Positions 26,735 to 34,701 of a DNA stretch of 64,000 nt are shown in pieces. This DNA is from an uncultured Campylobacter sp. (GTDB taxonomy: Bacteria > Campylobacterota > Campylobacteria > Campylobacterales > Campylobacteraceae), in contig NZ_CALBWL010000034.1 of assembly GCF_937973075.1 (NCBI RefSeq), positions 1 to 64,000 on the forward strand, written 5' to 3'. The notes beneath the pieces are model-generated. The model was not told the DNA's origin. It made no database searches and saw nothing but the letters and a program-made list of their open reading frames with translations. A program made the translations under genes and the position numbers. Position 1 is the first letter of the stretch; each line of letters opens with the position of its first letter.

Positions 26735-27871
26735 CTATTTTTTAGATCTTTCTAGCGCGGCGGCAAGGTCCGCTATGAGATCGTCCGTGTTTTCGATGCC
26801 TATAGCTAGGCGCAGCAAATTTTGACTGATGCCGATGCGCTCTTGCAGCTCGCGCGGATAGCTCTCGTGCGTCATCGACGCAGGATGGCAGATCAGGCTC
26901 TCTACGCCGCCCAGACTAACCGCCAGATCGAATAGCTCAAGGCTGCGCGCAAAGGTTTTATAGTCGTATTGCGGCTTAAGCACCAGCGAGATGACCGCTC
27001 CGATGCCGCTAGCTTGGCGATTTTGTATCTCTTTTTCGTTAGCCGAATGCGAGCCTGCGAAATTTACCGCTTCTACCGCAGGATTGCTGCGTAAAAATTC
27101 TATTATCTTTAACGTATTTTCGCTCTGGCGGTCGAAGCGCACGCTTAGCGTTTTAAGTCCGCGTATTAGCGAATACGCGTCGGTAGGCGAGAGCGTAGCG
27201 CCCAGAGTGTTTTTCATAAACTGAATTCTTGCGGCAAGCTTATCGTCGTTCGTAGTAACGATGCCGGCGATCAGATCGGCATGTCCGCCTATGTATTTGG
27301 TCGCGCTATAAACCACGACGTCTGCGCCGTGCTCTAGCGGGCGCTGATAATACGGGGTTAAAAAGGTATTATCCATCACCACAAGCGCGCCGTTTTTATG
27401 CGCGAGCTCGCTGATGCGCTCAATATCGGTTACGCGCAAAAGCGGATTTGATGGCGTTTCGATGAAGACCATTTTTACGTCGCTTGGAATTTCGGTGATC
27501 AAATTTAGATCATCCACCAAGTCGTAATTTATCCCTTGATTTTTAAAAATCCCGCTTACGTAGCGATAGGTGCCGCCGTAAACGTTGTTATTTAACAGCA
27601 CGCGATCGCCGCTTTTAAGCAGCGCAAATGCAGCGCTCGTAGCCGCCATACCCGAGGCTAGCGCGAAGGCGTATTTGCTGCCTTCAAATTTTGCAAAAAG
27701 CTCTTCAAAGGCGTTGCGCGTAGGATTTGCACCGCGCGAATAAGCGTATTTGCCGAAATCATCCAGGCTTTCTTGCACGAAGGTGCTGGCTAGATATATC
27801 GGCGGAATCACCGCGTTGTGGGGGTTGGACTTGGCCTCTATGCCCTTTACGATTAGGGTATCTATTTTCAT
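26735..27871 (-). CDS. Trans-sulfuration PLP enzyme (cystathionine gamma-synthase/lyase family)
   Basis: 378-residue fold-type I enzyme of Cys/Met metabolism. Visible: YSRGANPTRNAFE, the cofactor-stacking segment after ALASGMAA, DNTFLTPYYQRPLEHGAD, and the lysine that binds PLP in YSATKYIGGHADL. The C-terminal substrate loop SLGGVESLICHPASMTH is standard. Family members (MetB, MetC, MccB, MegL) cannot be separated by these motifs; methionine or cysteine synthesis is likely. The ATG follows AAGGAGAAAAG. No met gene adjoins it. Confidence 0.9.
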   Translation of the reverse strand: MKIDTLIVKGIEAKSNPHNAVIPPIYLASTFVQESLDDFGKYAYSRGANPTRNAFEELFAKFEGSKYAFALASGMAATSAAFALLKSGDRVLLNNNVYGGTYRYVSGIFKNQGINYDLVDDLNLITEIPSDVKMVFIETPSNPLLRVTDIERISELAHKNGALVVMDNTFLTPYYQRPLEHGADVVVYSATKYIGGHADLIAGIVTTNDDKLAARIQFMKNTLGATLSPTDAYSLIRGLKTLSVRFDRQSENTLKIIEFLRSNPAVEAVNFAGSHSANEKEIQNRQASGIGAVISLVLKPQYDYKTFARSLELFDLAVSLGGVESLICHPASMTHESYPRELQERIGISQNLLRLAIGIENTDDLIADLAAALERSKK

Positions 27872-28176
27872 CTTTTCTCCTTAAAAATCGGTAGTATATC
27901 CAAAATTTTAAAAATTTATCACGTTTATCAATTTGCTTATTGTCGATTTGCTCGTTAAAATTTGCCGGATACGGTGATCTTATGAGACGAAAAATTCTAT
28001 CCGCCCTTGCGGCTTTTATTGTTTTTGAGCGTCTATCGGATTTTAAAATTTACGTAGGCTGTGTTTTGCAAAACCCAATGCGGTAAAATTTACCTTGTGC
28101 GCCTAGAGCTTTAAATTTAGCTATTTAGCGGCGCTTTATTTTCAAGAGTAATCACGTGAGCGAAGCTGCGCAGCTT
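27872..28176. other. 305-base spacer
   Basis: No gene seen. A perfect 16-bp palindrome GAAGCTGCGCAGCTTC at 28162-28177 reaches into the last base of the YjbR-like gene and may be its transcript end. Confidence 0.6.
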
Positions 28177-28536
28177 CTATAAAGTCAGCTCAAAGCTGAG
28201 ATCGACGAGGTCAAAGACCTGCTCGGGCGCGATTTTAGAGCTTAAATTTACGCTGATCCAGTGCTTTTTATTCATATGATAGGCGGGCAAAATTTGATCT
28301 TCGTCGCGCAGGATCGCTGCGAGATCAGGCTTGCATTTTAGATTTAGTATTTCTAGCGCCTGAGCGCTTTTAAGCCCCAGCTTGCTGCCGTCCACGCGCA
28401 TAAAAACGGCGAACCATTTTTGGTTTTTTGCGTGGCGGAACACGGCAAATTCGGGGTGTTTGTCAAACACCCGCTCGCCCTGCGCGCCGAATTTCTCCTT
28501 TATGTAGCTAAAAACTCGCTTCTGCGCGAGCATCAT
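28177..28536 (-). CDS. YjbR/MmcQ family protein
   Basis: 119 residues from the chosen start. I take ATG at 28536 because AAAGGAGGCAG lies just before it and it overlaps the tag stop by the common ATGA arrangement; a longer frame to 28551 has no such site. The sequence (VFDKHPEFAVFRHAKNQKWFAVFM, HMNKKHWISVNL, LVDLSFEL) is typical of the YjbR/CyaY-like fold proteins. Biochemical role unknown. Coupled to tag. Confidence 0.85.
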   Translation of the reverse strand: MMLAQKRVFSYIKEKFGAQGERVFDKHPEFAVFRHAKNQKWFAVFMRVDGSKLGLKSAQALEILNLKCKPDLAAILRDEDQILPAYHMNKKHWISVNLSSKIAPEQVFDLVDLSFELTL

Positions 28537-29141
28537 CTGCCTCCTTTGCAAAAGCAGGCGTCCAGATGATCGTCCACTACGCCCGCGCTTTGCAAAAACG
28601 CATAGACGCTCGTGGGTCCCAGAAATTTAAACCCGCGCTTTTTCATCTCTTTTGCGATAAACTCTGCAAGCGGCGTGGTGGCGGGGATCTGCTTTATGTT
28701 CTCATAGTGATTTACGATGGGCTTGCCGTCAAATTTGGGATCAAATTTAGGCAAAAGATAGCCCCAAAGATAGTCGTAAAAGCTGCCAAACTCGCCCACG
28801 ACGGCGAGGAATGCGCGGGCGTTTGCGGCGAGAGAGTTTAGCTTCAGGCGGTTTCTGATGAGTGCTGGATTTTGCATAAATTTCGCCGTCTGCTCCTCGC
28901 CGTAGAGCGAAATTTTATGCGCGTCAAATCCGTCAAACGCCGCTCGCATCGCCTCGCGCTTAAGCAGCACCGCATGCCACGAGATGCCCGCTTGAAAGCC
29001 CTCCAGCACGATAAGCTCGAAAAATTTCGTATCATCCTTTACGAGCTTGCCCCACTCCTCGTCGTGATATACGCGCTCTAGCTCGCTTTTCTCCGCCCAG
29101 TCGCAGCGTATTTTTTGCGCGCTCGCCGTAGAATTTTTCAA
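28533..29141 (-). CDS. tag: DNA-3-methyladenine glycosylase I
   Basis: 202-residue constitutive Tag-type base-excision enzyme that removes 3-methyladenine. The N-terminal RCDWAEKSELERVYHDEEWG, FQAGISWHAVLLKR and the C-terminal zinc ligands (HLDACFC with the early Cys and His) match the family. It is coupled to the YjbR-like gene. Confidence 0.95.
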   Translation of the reverse strand: MKNSTASAQKIRCDWAEKSELERVYHDEEWGKLVKDDTKFFELIVLEGFQAGISWHAVLLKREAMRAAFDGFDAHKISLYGEEQTAKFMQNPALIRNRLKLNSLAANARAFLAVVGEFGSFYDYLWGYLLPKFDPKFDGKPIVNHYENIKQIPATTPLAEFIAKEMKKRGFKFLGPTSVYAFLQSAGVVDDHLDACFCKGGR

Positions 29142-29189
29142 ATTTCACCCCTTGTGCTAAATTTTAAAAATTGTAGCAGATATGTAAAT

Positions 29190-29789
29190 TTACAGTTCCT
29201 CTATTTTATCTATGCTATGCCACGCGACGATCAGAAGCGCTCCGGTTATCACACTGAATGCGGTATCGACATAGTAGATCGCGTCGTGTTTTGTAACCCC
29301 CAATGCCACTATTGCTATGCTAGAAATTACAGAGGCGACGAAACACAGAGCGTAAATTTTAAAAAGCGGTTTTTGCGTGATTTTAGCAAGCTTAAAATTT
29401 AAAATCATCCAGCAGACCATACAAAAGACCAACGAAACGAATAAGCCGATAACAAACAAAATAAACATGTATTGTTCCGCTTCGTAAACTGTAGCTAGCA
29501 CGAAAAATATCGCAACCGCAATGCTGCTCGTCCAATAAAGCGTAAAAAACAGGATGAGACGTGCTTTGCACAGGGGCTGGAGCTTTTTAAGCGCTCTGTA
29601 AAAATACATAAGCGTAATTACGACTAGCGCCGTCGTCGGGCCGCTGCTTTTATTTTGTAACTGCGGAAAAAAGTCCGAGGCATAAGGTAGTAGCATCGTA
29701 AAGAGCATAAATGCCGCCGCACTCATTCCTTCGGCTTTCGCCTTTTCGATGATCTGCTTTCTGCCCTCATCGGTTATATTTTCTTGCAT
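29190..29789 (-). CDS. Unknown membrane protein, five or six spans
   Basis: 199 residues with hydrophobic segments near 23-40, 50-66, 78-97, 105-130, 143-163 and 170-190. A short charged N terminus (MQENITDEGRKQIIEKAKAEG) precedes the first. The start has no strong ribosome-binding site. I do not recognise a family. It stands alone between tag and a spacer. Confidence 0.6.
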   Translation of the reverse strand: MQENITDEGRKQIIEKAKAEGMSAAAFMLFTMLLPYASDFFPQLQNKSSGPTTALVVITLMYFYRALKKLQPLCKARLILFFTLYWTSSIAVAIFFVLATVYEAEQYMFILFVIGLFVSLVFCMVCWMILNFKLAKITQKPLFKIYALCFVASVISSIAIVALGVTKHDAIYYVDTAFSVITGALLIVAWHSIDKIEEL

Positions 29790-30159
29790 TTTTGAGCCTT
29801 GAAAAAAAGTTTTTATTTCCAGAGCGATTATATAAAAACGTAGTTAAATTTTGATTGAAAACGTGGCGGAATCGAGCTTTAAACGGCGGCGTATTTATGA
29901 TTGCGGGCTGCGAAATTTAAAAACAGAACATCGCGAATTAAAATTTTAAAATTAAGTCTAAATTTAACCCGCAATGCAAATTTAAGGCAAATTATCGCGA
30001 GATTTAGGCGAGGCGAAAATTAGCCAAGCAAGGGCGCGTATAAATAATACATCCGAGCTTCGGCGATATTTCTCTTCTGCTTGCAGTTGTGAGCGCAAGA
30101 GAAGCAAAATTTCTCTCAAAAGCGCTCGCAAGATAAGCCTTTTAGAAAAAGACGAGCCG
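29790..30159. other. 370-base spacer upstream of an unknown membrane gene, downstream of proA
   Basis: No gene. A hairpin with a one-base bulge (TTCTGCTTGC with GCAAGAGAA) lies around 30074-30103, 60 bases past the proA stop, possibly ending the pro operon transcript. Confidence 0.5.
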
Positions 30160-31419
30160 CTAACGAATTTGCCCGTTTCCGCGGACGACGTATTTGTAGG
30201 TCGTGAGCTCCCTTACCCCCATCGGCCCTCTGGCGTGAAGCTTTTGCGTGCTGATGCCGATCTCGCCGCCGAACCCAAACTCGCTACCGTCGCTAAAACG
30301 AGTCGAGGCGTTCGCGTAGACGACCGCGCTACCGATTTCGTTTAAAAACCGCTCGACGTTTGCATAATCCTCGCTTAAAATCGCGTCCGAATGCCCGCTG
30401 GAATGCGCGTTTATAAAGCTGATCGCCTCGCTTACGTCCCGCACGGCGCGTACGGCTAGCACGAGATCCAAAAACTCGGCGCCAAAGTCGCTCTCGCCTG
30501 CAAGTTTGACGTTTTTAGTGCCTCGCAGCTCCGACTCGCACGCGCCCAGAAGCTCCGAGCTCACGCGAAACTCGACCTCCGGCATCTCGCGCACAAGCCC
30601 CGGTAAAATTTCGCCTACCACGCGCTCATGCAAAAGCACGCACTCTACGGCGTTGCAGACGCTTGGGCGCTGGGTTTTGGCGTTTTTGATTATCTTTGCA
30701 GCCTCGCTTAAATTTGCGCTCTCATCGACGAAGATGTGGCACACCCCCGCGCCCGTCATGATGATCGGCACAGTCGCGTTTTGCGCAATAAAATCTTTTA
30801 AATTTTTGCCGCCTCGCGGTATCAAAACGTCAATATATTCGCTCATTTTCGCCATTTGCGCCACAACTTCGCGCTCAGGGCTTTCTACTAGCTGCACCGC
30901 GCCCGTCGGTAAGCCAAATTTCGCCCCCGCTTCGTTAAATAAATTTACTAAAAAGATGTTTGAATTTAGCGCGCTAGCGCTGCCTCGCAGGATCGCCGCA
31001 TTGCCGCTCTTTAGCGCCAAAGCCGCCGCATCGATGCTGACGTTTGGGCGGCTCTCGTAGATGATGCCGAGCACCCCCAGCGGCACGCGCACGCGGCTGA
31101 TTTGCATGCCGTTTGGATGGCTCCAGCCGCCTAGATTTTCGCCTACGACCTCGGCAAAGCCCGCTACCTCGCGCACGCCCCGCGCCATAGCTTCGATGCG
31201 GGCGTCGGTTAGCCTTAGGCGGTCTAGCAGTGCCAAGCTAAGGCCCGATCTCTCGCCGCTTGCAAGATCTTTGGCGTTTGCCGTTTTTATAGCCTCTTTT
31301 TGCGCTAGCAGCTCGTTTGCTACGGCGTTTAAAATTTCAAATTTAGACTTGCTATCAAGCCTCAAAAGCTCGCCGCAAGCGTCTTTTGCGCGCTTACAAA
31401 TCTCTAAAATTTCGTTCAT
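30160..31419 (-). CDS. proA: Gamma-glutamyl phosphate reductase
   Basis: 419-residue NADPH-dependent enzyme, second step of proline synthesis. The catalytic Cys is in RPSVCNAVECVL; GVLGIIYESRPNVS, GSASALNSN and the C-terminal FGGEIGISTQKLHARGPMG are signature segments. Length is typical. The upstream proB is separated from it only by a small secreted EF-hand-like gene on the same strand. Confidence 0.97.
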   Translation of the reverse strand: MNEILEICKRAKDACGELLRLDSKSKFEILNAVANELLAQKEAIKTANAKDLASGERSGLSLALLDRLRLTDARIEAMARGVREVAGFAEVVGENLGGWSHPNGMQISRVRVPLGVLGIIYESRPNVSIDAAALALKSGNAAILRGSASALNSNIFLVNLFNEAGAKFGLPTGAVQLVESPEREVVAQMAKMSEYIDVLIPRGGKNLKDFIAQNATVPIIMTGAGVCHIFVDESANLSEAAKIIKNAKTQRPSVCNAVECVLLHERVVGEILPGLVREMPEVEFRVSSELLGACESELRGTKNVKLAGESDFGAEFLDLVLAVRAVRDVSEAISFINAHSSGHSDAILSEDYANVERFLNEIGSAVVYANASTRFSDGSEFGFGGEIGISTQKLHARGPMGVRELTTYKYVVRGNGQIR

Positions 31420-31559
31420 TTTTGCTCCTTACTCTATAAATCAAATCGCATGCTGCGTATAAAAATGCCGCGAGCGTCGCTTGTATCGCGTCCAAAATTC
31501 CTGCGCGTCTTATTTTTATCCGCGCGCGACGGCTTAAATTTAGCGCGCTTTGGGCCATT

Positions 31560-31925
31560 TTATTTCGGATTTTCTTGCGTCAAAATTTCGCTTACTCGCC
31601 CGGCATTATGCCCAACCTTCTCGTTCCAATTCGCGCAGGGCGCTTTTACGTAATCCGCCGGCTCATATCCGCGCAGCCCAAGAACGTCTAGCTCGCCGTT
31701 TTTATCGGCGTCCGGTTCGTCAAATTTTGCCGTCCAAGCCGCGCCTTGCGCTGAAAATTTAAGTTTGATATTCTTTGGGGCTACCGCTTTCTCCCGCTCA
31801 GCGCGGTTTAGCGTGCCGCCTTGATCCTCGTCGTTAGCCGCTATAAAAATTCTAGCGGGATTTGCCTCTTTGTACGCCCACGCCGCGCCTGCCAAAAGTA
31901 GCGCAAAAAATATAATCTTTTTCAT
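31560..31925 (-). CDS. Small secreted protein with two EF-hand-like loops
   Basis: 121 residues. A Sec signal peptide (MKKIIFFALLLAGAAWAYK) is followed by an acidic loop NDEDQGGTLNRAE (about 31-43) and a second, DADKNGELDVLG (about 71-82), each spaced like the calcium loop of an EF-hand. One Cys remains after processing. It sits between proB and proA, in the same direction, so it is likely on the same transcript although nothing links it to proline synthesis. Calcium binding is inference. Confidence 0.6.
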   Translation of the reverse strand: MKKIIFFALLLAGAAWAYKEANPARIFIAANDEDQGGTLNRAEREKAVAPKNIKLKFSAQGAAWTAKFDEPDADKNGELDVLGLRGYEPADYVKAPCANWNEKVGHNAGRVSEILTQENPK

Positions 31926-31971
31926 CTACGCCCTCCGTTTAAAATTTAAACGCGCGAACACGGCTAAAATT

Positions 31972-33093
31972 TCATTGCAGCGCGATATTATCCGCGTGGA
32001 TCGCGTCATCGTCGCTTTTGTAGCCTAAAGCCTGCTCTATCTCATCGCTTTTTGCGCCCGCTATGCGCGCAAGCTTGCAGCTTGAATAGTTGCTAATGCC
32101 GTGCGCCAGCAGCTTGCCGTCAGTCGCGCAGACGTTTACGATCTCGCCGCGCTCAAACTCGCCGCGCACCTCGGTAATCCCGACCGCAAGCAGGCTTTTG
32201 CCCGATTTTATCGCCTCTGCCGCACCCGCGTCGATAATCACCGCACCTTTGCTAATCGCGCCGTATGCGAGCCAGTATTTACGCGAGCTAAGCCGCGCTG
32301 CGCCCGCGCTAAAGAGGGTGCCTACCTCGTCGCCCGCCGCTATTTTAAGCAAAATTCCGTCCGTACGCCCGTTTGCGATGATCAGGCTAGTGCCGATCTG
32401 ATTTGCCATTTGCGCCGCCGCGATCTTGGTCGCCATGCCGCCCGTGCCGAATTTACTGCCCTCGCCGCCTGCCATTTTGACGACGTGTTCGTCGATTTTT
32501 TCAATAAAGCTTAAAAGTTTTGCGTCCGCGTGCTCGCTCGGATTTTTGTCGTACAGCCCGTCGATATCGCTTAAAATCACGAGCAGATCAGCATCGATTA
32601 GCCCCGCTACTAGCGCGCTTAGCGTGTCGTTATCGCCCACTTTCAGTTCATCTGCTACGACGGGATCGTTTTCGTTTATGATCGGCACGATGCCGCGCGA
32701 GAGTAGCTCCGCGCAGACGTTTCGCACGCTAAGATAGCGCACCCTGTCGCTAAAATCGCCTCGGCTTAACAGCAGCTGCGCGATAATGCGGTCATGCGCC
32801 CAAAACAGCCGCTCGTAAAGATGCATCAGCGCGACCTGTCCGACCGCCGCTAAAGCTTGCTTGCGGCTTAAAATTTTGGGTCTTTGCGCGATGCCTAGCA
32901 GCCCCATGCCCGCGCCCACGGCACCCGAGCTTACCAAAGCCACGCAAAAGCCCGCATCTTTTAGCTTGCAAATTTGCGCGACTAGACTTTTGATGAGCCG
33001 CTCATTTAGCGAACCGTCCGCATTGGTAAGCGTTGAGGTACCGATTTTTACGACGATACGTTTTGCGCCGCCCAGAAGCTCTTTTCTACCCAT
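31972..33093 (-). CDS. proB: Glutamate 5-kinase
   Basis: 373-residue enzyme with an N-terminal amino-acid-kinase domain (VVKIGTSTLTN, SSGAVGAGMGLLG, INENDPVVADELKVGDNDTLSALVA) and a C-terminal PUA domain from about 280 (GAVIIDAGAAEAI). First step of proline synthesis, usually feedback-inhibited by proline. The conserved kinase motifs are intact. The ATG overlaps no other gene; spacing to the EF-hand-like gene is about 46 bases. Confidence 0.97.
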   Translation of the reverse strand: MGRKELLGGAKRIVVKIGTSTLTNADGSLNERLIKSLVAQICKLKDAGFCVALVSSGAVGAGMGLLGIAQRPKILSRKQALAAVGQVALMHLYERLFWAHDRIIAQLLLSRGDFSDRVRYLSVRNVCAELLSRGIVPIINENDPVVADELKVGDNDTLSALVAGLIDADLLVILSDIDGLYDKNPSEHADAKLLSFIEKIDEHVVKMAGGEGSKFGTGGMATKIAAAQMANQIGTSLIIANGRTDGILLKIAAGDEVGTLFSAGAARLSSRKYWLAYGAISKGAVIIDAGAAEAIKSGKSLLAVGITEVRGEFERGEIVNVCATDGKLLAHGISNYSSCKLARIAGAKSDEIEQALGYKSDDDAIHADNIALQ

Positions 33094-33240
33094 TTTCCGC
33101 TCCGAAATTTTTGAAAATTATATCGAAAACGGCTTATTTTAAATTTTATGTTTTGAGCTGAGTAGATGCGAGCTTTTGGTTTAAATTTATTCTCGAGTAA
33201 TTCTAATAAAGCGTAGAGATAGTCTGTTTACGAAGATCGT

Positions 33241-33261
33241 AACGGGAGATAAACTCCCGTT
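33241..33261. repeat. Hairpin AACGGGAG / CTCCCGTT
   Basis: Perfect 8-bp arms (nine with the flanking T/A pair) around a 5-nt loop, in the spacer between proB and the fcc-like operon. No T tract on either strand. It may end the minus-strand cytochrome transcript. Confidence 0.4.
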
Positions 33262-33302
33262 ATCGCGCGAAATTTACTGACTTAAAATTTACCGGATCCT
33301 TG

Positions 33303-33368
33303 CTAAAGCGCGGCGTTGAGGTTTAGTTGCATCTCGACGTCGTCGCTAACGAGCAAAATTTTCTTCAT
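33303..33368 (-). other. 21-codon frame resembling a response-regulator N terminus
   Basis: Seven bases after the NrfH-like stop an ATG opens MKKILLVSDDVEMQLNLNA and ends in TAG. It looks like the first strand and acidic pair of a receiver domain. Nothing recognisable follows. It is either a remnant of a regulator gene or chance. Confidence 0.25.
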
Positions 33369-33374
33369 TTTAGC

Positions 33375-34037
33375 CTACTTTTTGGTGACGTTATCCTCTT
33401 TGTTCTCTACCTTCGGCCCCACATAATCCTCCCCGAAATAAGCCTTCTTTATCTCTTCTTTTTTGATTGCGGCTTTCTTTTCGTAGATTTTGTATTCAGG
33501 CTTCCAGTAGTTTAGCATGTTGTTTAGTCCGCTGTGGCCTACCTCGGCGTGACAGCTAGCGCAGGTTAGTTGCTTGTCGGTATTTAGCAAGCTTTGATAG
33601 TGAGCGTGCATCTTTTGAGCCTTGACTGAGGTTAGCTTATTATCTACCAAATTCGTATGGCAGCTAACGCAACCGTTATCAAATACGAAGTGCTCTCTTT
33701 TCTCTCTATTTTTATGCCAGTCTATAGCCTCCGGATCTTTGAAGAAATGAATATATCCCTCCATCAATCCGTTTTTGGCTTTAACTAGGACGTATTTGGC
33801 TAGGTTGTCGTGAGGTATGTGGCAGTCTACGCATTTAGCCCTTACTCCGCTTTTGCCTTTACCGCTATGAACGTCGTTGCTATAAGCTATAACCATAGGA
33901 TCCATCTCGTGGCATACTACGCAAAACTTCTCTCCGCTAGTTTCTTCTAGGGCGTAATGCACGGGAAGTACCACTAAAAATCCTATAATGCCGCTTGCTA
34001 ATATAATAAGCGCTAGTACTTTCTTTGAAATTTTCAT
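33375..34037 (-). CDS. NapC/NrfH-family tetraheme quinol dehydrogenase (FccC-like)
   Basis: 220 residues from ATG 34037, which overlaps the upstream stop as ATGA; the 17 extra residues of the longer frame lie inside the previous gene. An N-terminal membrane anchor (KISKKVLALIILASGIIGFLVVLP) is followed by four CxxCH motifs (CVVCH, CVDCH, CVSCH, CASCH). Such proteins take electrons from menaquinol and pass them to periplasmic cytochromes. Gene order flavoprotein, tetraheme cytochrome, NrfH-like equals fccABC of Wolinella succinogenes. A long Lys/Glu tail is unusual. Confidence 0.9.
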   Translation of the reverse strand: MKISKKVLALIILASGIIGFLVVLPVHYALEETSGEKFCVVCHEMDPMVIAYSNDVHSGKGKSGVRAKCVDCHIPHDNLAKYVLVKAKNGLMEGYIHFFKDPEAIDWHKNREKREHFVFDNGCVSCHTNLVDNKLTSVKAQKMHAHYQSLLNTDKQLTCASCHAEVGHSGLNNMLNYWKPEYKIYEKKAAIKKEEIKKAYFGEDYVGPKVENKEDNVTKK

Positions 34038-34474
34038 GGCGTTACCCCCATCCATTGCGGAACTTCGTGTTCGTGGCACTCCGTGCACATATTGGTTGAT
34101 TTTTTATGCTCGTTGTGGCACTCGTCGCAGTATAGCGTAGGGCCGTCGTGAACCGAGTTGTGGGGATTTGCTTTTAGCAGATCCATGTATTCTAGTCTTT
34201 TAGCTATCTTTTTCTTGTCGCCGTGACAGGACAAACAGCCTTTATCGCCTATGGATTTAAATTTACTAGCGTCGTTTCCTTGTCCTTCGTGACAATCAAG
34301 ACAGGTGAAGCTTAGCTTTTCGTGATGAGGTTTTAAAGGGTGTTTGGCTCGCAGCTCGTCGGTGACGTTAAGATCGACTAAAGACGTTATCTTTGCGCTT
34401 GGGGCGCCTGCGCTAAATGCAAAAGAGCATAGTAGCATAGATGCGCACAAGGCGAGAAACGCTTTATGTTTCAT
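34034..34474 (-). CDS. Periplasmic tetraheme cytochrome c (FccB-like)
   Basis: 146 residues from ATG 34474, chosen because AAGGAATTCGC precedes it and a Sec signal peptide (MKHKAFLALCASMLLCSFAFSA) starts there. Four CxxCH sites (CLDCH, CLSCH, CDECH, CTECH) and extra histidines make a small tetraheme carrier of the flavocytochrome c type. It would carry electrons from the NrfH-like protein to the flavoprotein. The preceding frame (to 34582) has no ribosome-binding site. Confidence 0.92.
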   Translation of the reverse strand: MKHKAFLALCASMLLCSFAFSAGAPSAKITSLVDLNVTDELRAKHPLKPHHEKLSFTCLDCHEGQGNDASKFKSIGDKGCLSCHGDKKKIAKRLEYMDLLKANPHNSVHDGPTLYCDECHNEHKKSTNMCTECHEHEVPQWMGVTP

Positions 34475-34614
34475 GCGAATTCCTTTCGGATGCCTAGTTT
34501 GCAAATTTAACTGCAAATTCGGCTTCAAATTTAAAAGTACCGCAGACCAAATTTGACCTGCGATACGAAATAAGATTTGCAAGTATTTCGAGGCGATTTT
34601 TTTTGGGTTGCGCG

Positions 34615-34666
34615 GCTAAAATTTTGCGCAGGCTAGACAAAATAGTCTGCCAAGCAAAATTTTAGC
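34615..34666. repeat. Long stem-loop between the flavoprotein and cytochrome genes
   Basis: Arms GCTAAAATTTTGC and GCAAAATTTTAGC pair perfectly over 13 bp, and inside them GGCTAGAC and GTCTGCC form a second stem with one bulge. It lies in the 228-base gap between cistrons on the same strand. No T tract follows on the minus strand, so it more likely fixes mRNA ends or attenuates expression of the cytochrome genes. Confidence 0.7.
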
Positions 34667-34701
34667 AAGCTCCGCAAAAAGCGTCCGAAAGACGCCGCAA
34701 A

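Noticed and set aside
30506..31060. 184-codon plus-strand frame opposite proA
   Set aside because: Antisense shadow of proA; Ser/Pro-rich translation with no motif, while proA is fully conserved.
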